A DNA stretch of 6,034 bases from Bacillota bacterium (GTDB lineage: Bacteria > Bacillota > Dethiobacteria > DTU022). Below, piece after piece: positions 4,672 through 6,034 of this stretch (its first letter is position 1; each line of letters starts with the position of its first letter). A program made the position numbers and the translations under genes. Under the pieces are notes generated by a model. The model was not told the DNA's origin. It did no database searches and worked only from the letters and a program-made list of their open reading frames with translations. The stretch covers positions 1 to 6,034 of the forward strand of contig JAAZHP010000265.1 of assembly GCA_012510625.1 (NCBI GenBank), in the 5' to 3' direction.

Positions 4672-5947
4672 GATCATGCCTCCTTATGGCCACCGCCCGG
4701 GCGTGGCCTTCCAACCCCTCCGCCCGCGCCAGCCTCTCAATATGCGCCGCCGCACCGGCAAGCGCCGCCGCGCTATAGTAAACAAAGTGGGTGCTTTTCA
4801 TGAAATCGGCCACTCCCAGGGGAGAGGCGTAGCGAGCCGTTCCTCCCGTGGGGAGCACGTGATTGGAACCGGCCCAGTAGTCACCGGCAGCCTCGGGGGT
4901 CCAGGGACCGATAAAAACGGCGCCGGCATTTTCAATGGCGTCGAGATGAGCCCAGGGATCGGCGATGTGCAGCTCGAGATGCTCGGGAGCCAGCTCGTTG
5001 ACCGCCTGCCAGGCCTCGGCAAGGCTGCCCGCAAGCAGCGCCGCCCCCTGTTCTTTCAGAGAACGCGCGGCAATCTCGCGCCGCGGCAGCTCCTGGAGCT
5101 GCCGCTCCAGCTCCTCCTCCACCCGCCGGAGCAGCTCCTTTGATGTGGTGATTAAAAGGGGCCTTGCCAGGATATCATGCTCCGCCTGCGAAAGCAGGTC
5201 GGCGGCAATGAATGCCGCGTTGGCCTGCGCATCGGCCACCACCGCGATCTCGCTCGGGCCGGCCAGCAGGTCGATGCCCACGCGCCCGTAGAGCTCGCGC
5301 TTCGCCAGGGTGACATAGATATTGCCCGGTCCGACAATTTTCGACACTGCGGGGATGCTCTCGGTGCCCCAGGCCAGGGCGGCTACGGCCTGGGCTCCGC
5401 CGGCCTTGAATACGGCGGTAGCGCCGGCCTCGCGGGCCGCCAGGAGCGTCAGCGGATGCAGCTTTCCATCAGCTCCCGGCGGGGAGCAGAGGTAAATTTC
5501 TTTAACGCCGGCCACCCGCGCCGGCAGCACCGTCATGAGCACGGACGACGGGTAGGCCGCCGTCCCCCCGGGCACGTAGGCGCCGGCCGAGCGCAGCGGG
5601 CGGAGGCGCTGCCCGGCCAGGATGCCGGGAGCGCTCTCCCACCAGGAAGAGCGCAACTGGCGGCGGTGGAATTTTTCGATATTTTCTTTCGCTTGCCGCA
5701 GCGTCTCCAGGAGAGACGGCTCCACGGCCTTTTCGGCCGCCTTGAACTCCGCCTCGCTGACCCGCAGATCGTCGAGAACGGCGCCGTCGTATCGCGCGGT
5801 ATATTCTTTTACCGCCGCATCGCCGCACCGGCGCACCGCGTCAATGATCTCGCGGACCGTCTCCCTTTCTGCGGCATAATCATCGAGGTTGAAAGGGCTG
5901 CGCTTTTCCAGGTACGAAAAAAGCGAATCATAAACAGGCAGAAGCAT
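4661..5947 (-). CDS. hisD: Histidinol dehydrogenase (HisD)
   Basis: This zinc enzyme carries out the last two steps of histidine synthesis, oxidising L-histidinol to L-histidine with two NAD. The 428 residues are the normal length. Visible motifs are the NAD/substrate region VPGGTAAYPSSVLM (about 125-138), the family signature GPGNIYVTLAKRELYG from residue 206 and IDLLAGPSE after it, and SQAEHD (253-258). In the E. coli scheme the zinc ligands correspond to Q254, H257, D356 (GDYWAGSNH) and H415 (EGHARA), and the catalytic pair to E322-H323 (APEHLE); all are present. The frame extends to a TTG at 5965, but ATG 5947 has GGAG (5959-5956) at 8 bases and is preferred. It is the first histidine gene in the window. 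Its end overlaps hisB by 11 bases, and a candidate promoter lies upstream. Confidence 0.97.
   Translation of the reverse strand: MLLPVYDSLFSYLEKRSPFNLDDYAAERETVREIIDAVRRCGDAAVKEYTARYDGAVLDDLRVSEAEFKAAEKAVEPSLLETLRQAKENIEKFHRRQLRSSWWESAPGILAGQRLRPLRSAGAYVPGGTAAYPSSVLMTVLPARVAGVKEIYLCSPPGADGKLHPLTLLAAREAGATAVFKAGGAQAVAALAWGTESIPAVSKIVGPGNIYVTLAKRELYGRVGIDLLAGPSEIAVVADAQANAAFIAADLLSQAEHDILARPLLITTSKELLRRVEEELERQLQELPRREIAARSLKEQGAALLAGSLAEAWQAVNELAPEHLELHIADPWAHLDAIENAGAVFIGPWTPEAAGDYWAGSNHVLPTGGTARYASPLGVADFMKSTHFVYYSAAALAGAAAHIERLARAEGLEGHARAVAIRRHDHEA
4679..4685 (-). promoter_or_regulatory. Consensus ribosome binding site deciding the hisB start
   Basis: A perfect AAGGAGG on the minus strand lies inside the last codons of hisD. 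It is 7 bases before ATG 4671 and only 1 base before ATG 4677, so the inner ATG is the likely start. Its position inside hisD implies coupled translation. Confidence 0.8.
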
Positions 5948-5955
5948 GGATGCTA

Positions 5956-5959
5956 CTCC
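5956..5959 (-). promoter_or_regulatory. Ribosome binding site that fixes the hisD start at 5947
   Basis: GGAG on the minus strand is 8 bases ahead of ATG 5947. It lies just inside the frame that would begin at TTG 5965, arguing against that longer start. Confidence 0.55.
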
Positions 5960-5991
5960 GATCAAGATTTTTATGGCAACTATTTAGGCGT

Positions 5992-6020
5992 ATTTTAACA
6001 TGTCCCCCCGCAAGAGGCAA
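5992..6020 (-). promoter_or_regulatory. Candidate sigma-A promoter upstream of hisD
   Basis: On the minus strand TTGCCT (6020-6015, 4 of 6 matches) is followed by a 17-base spacer and TAAAAT (5997-5992, 5 of 6 matches). The implied transcription start near 5985 would leave a leader of about 38 bases, too short to hold a T-box or other riboswitch. The window ends 14 bases further upstream, so I cannot tell whether this is the operon's main promoter or an internal one downstream of, for example, hisG. Prediction from sequence only. Confidence 0.45.
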
Positions 6021-6034
6021 GAAACGCCAAGCAG

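Noticed and set aside
5177..5998. A 273-codon plus-strand open frame opposite hisD; similar shadows lie opposite hisB (4186-4803), hisK and hisI.
   Set aside because: All lie antisense to well-supported genes, have compositions typical of reverse-strand shadows and show no domain.
5966..6034. Possible C-terminus of hisG or another gene entering from the right edge.
   Set aside because: The minus-strand frames translate to short stretches with no HisG-like ending, and a promoter-like sequence lies there; too little sequence to call.
1..6034. A novel defence, mobile or secondary-metabolite system.
   Set aside because: Every substantial reading frame on the coding strand belongs to a known housekeeping family; no nuclease, reverse transcriptase, toxin, integrase or CRISPR repeat is visible.

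Overview
The window carries a compact gene cluster lying entirely on the minus strand. Read in the direction of transcription (right to left) the order is hisD, hisB, hisA, hisI, a PHP-type histidinol-phosphatase gene, an O6-alkylguanine-DNA alkyltransferase gene (ogt-like), secD, and the first 41 codons of secF. The base composition is GC-rich, Shine-Dalgarno sequences are strong (AAGGAGG, GGAGG), TTG starts are possible, secD and secF are separate genes, and the histidinol phosphatase is of the PHP family. Together these suggest a GC-rich member of the Clostridia (Firmicutes), for example the Peptococcaceae, Moorella or Syntrophomonas relatives. This placement is an inference from style and gene content, not a database match.

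Right part (about 6020-2005): a histidine biosynthesis operon. A candidate promoter (6020-5992) precedes hisD. hisD/hisB and hisB/hisA overlap, hisI/hisK overlap by 8 bases, and hisK/ogt are 1 base apart, so most of the chain looks translationally coupled. The one break is a 120-base gap between hisA and hisI, which holds small hairpins and weak inverted ends. HisB is the short dehydratase-only form, so the separate PHP phosphatase supplies the histidinol-phosphatase step. The proteins encoded here cover PRA-CH (HisI), ProFAR isomerase (HisA), IGP dehydratase (HisB), Hol-P phosphatase (HisK) and histidinol dehydrogenase (HisD). Missing are hisG, hisE, hisC and, most notably, hisH and hisF, which commonly lie beside hisA.

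Middle (2003-1530): the alkyltransferase gene, coupled to the end of the histidine operon. Its stop codon lies inside a 39-base near-perfect palindrome (1505-1543) with a GGTGCC-T-GGCACC core and AT-rich arms. The left arm continues outward as an 8-base tandem repeat (TTAGTTAA, three copies from 1491).

Left part (1483-1): a good extended -10 promoter (1483-1455) starts a second transcription unit, secD-secF, which encodes the membrane subunits that assist Sec-dependent protein export. secD and secF overlap by ATGA, and secF runs off the left edge.

I see no RNA genes, CRISPR array, phage genes or complete insertion sequence. The coding content is conventional. The less ordinary material is the palindrome at the ogt 3' end, the structured hisA-hisI gap, the absence of hisH/hisF, and the alkyltransferase at the end of the histidine operon.
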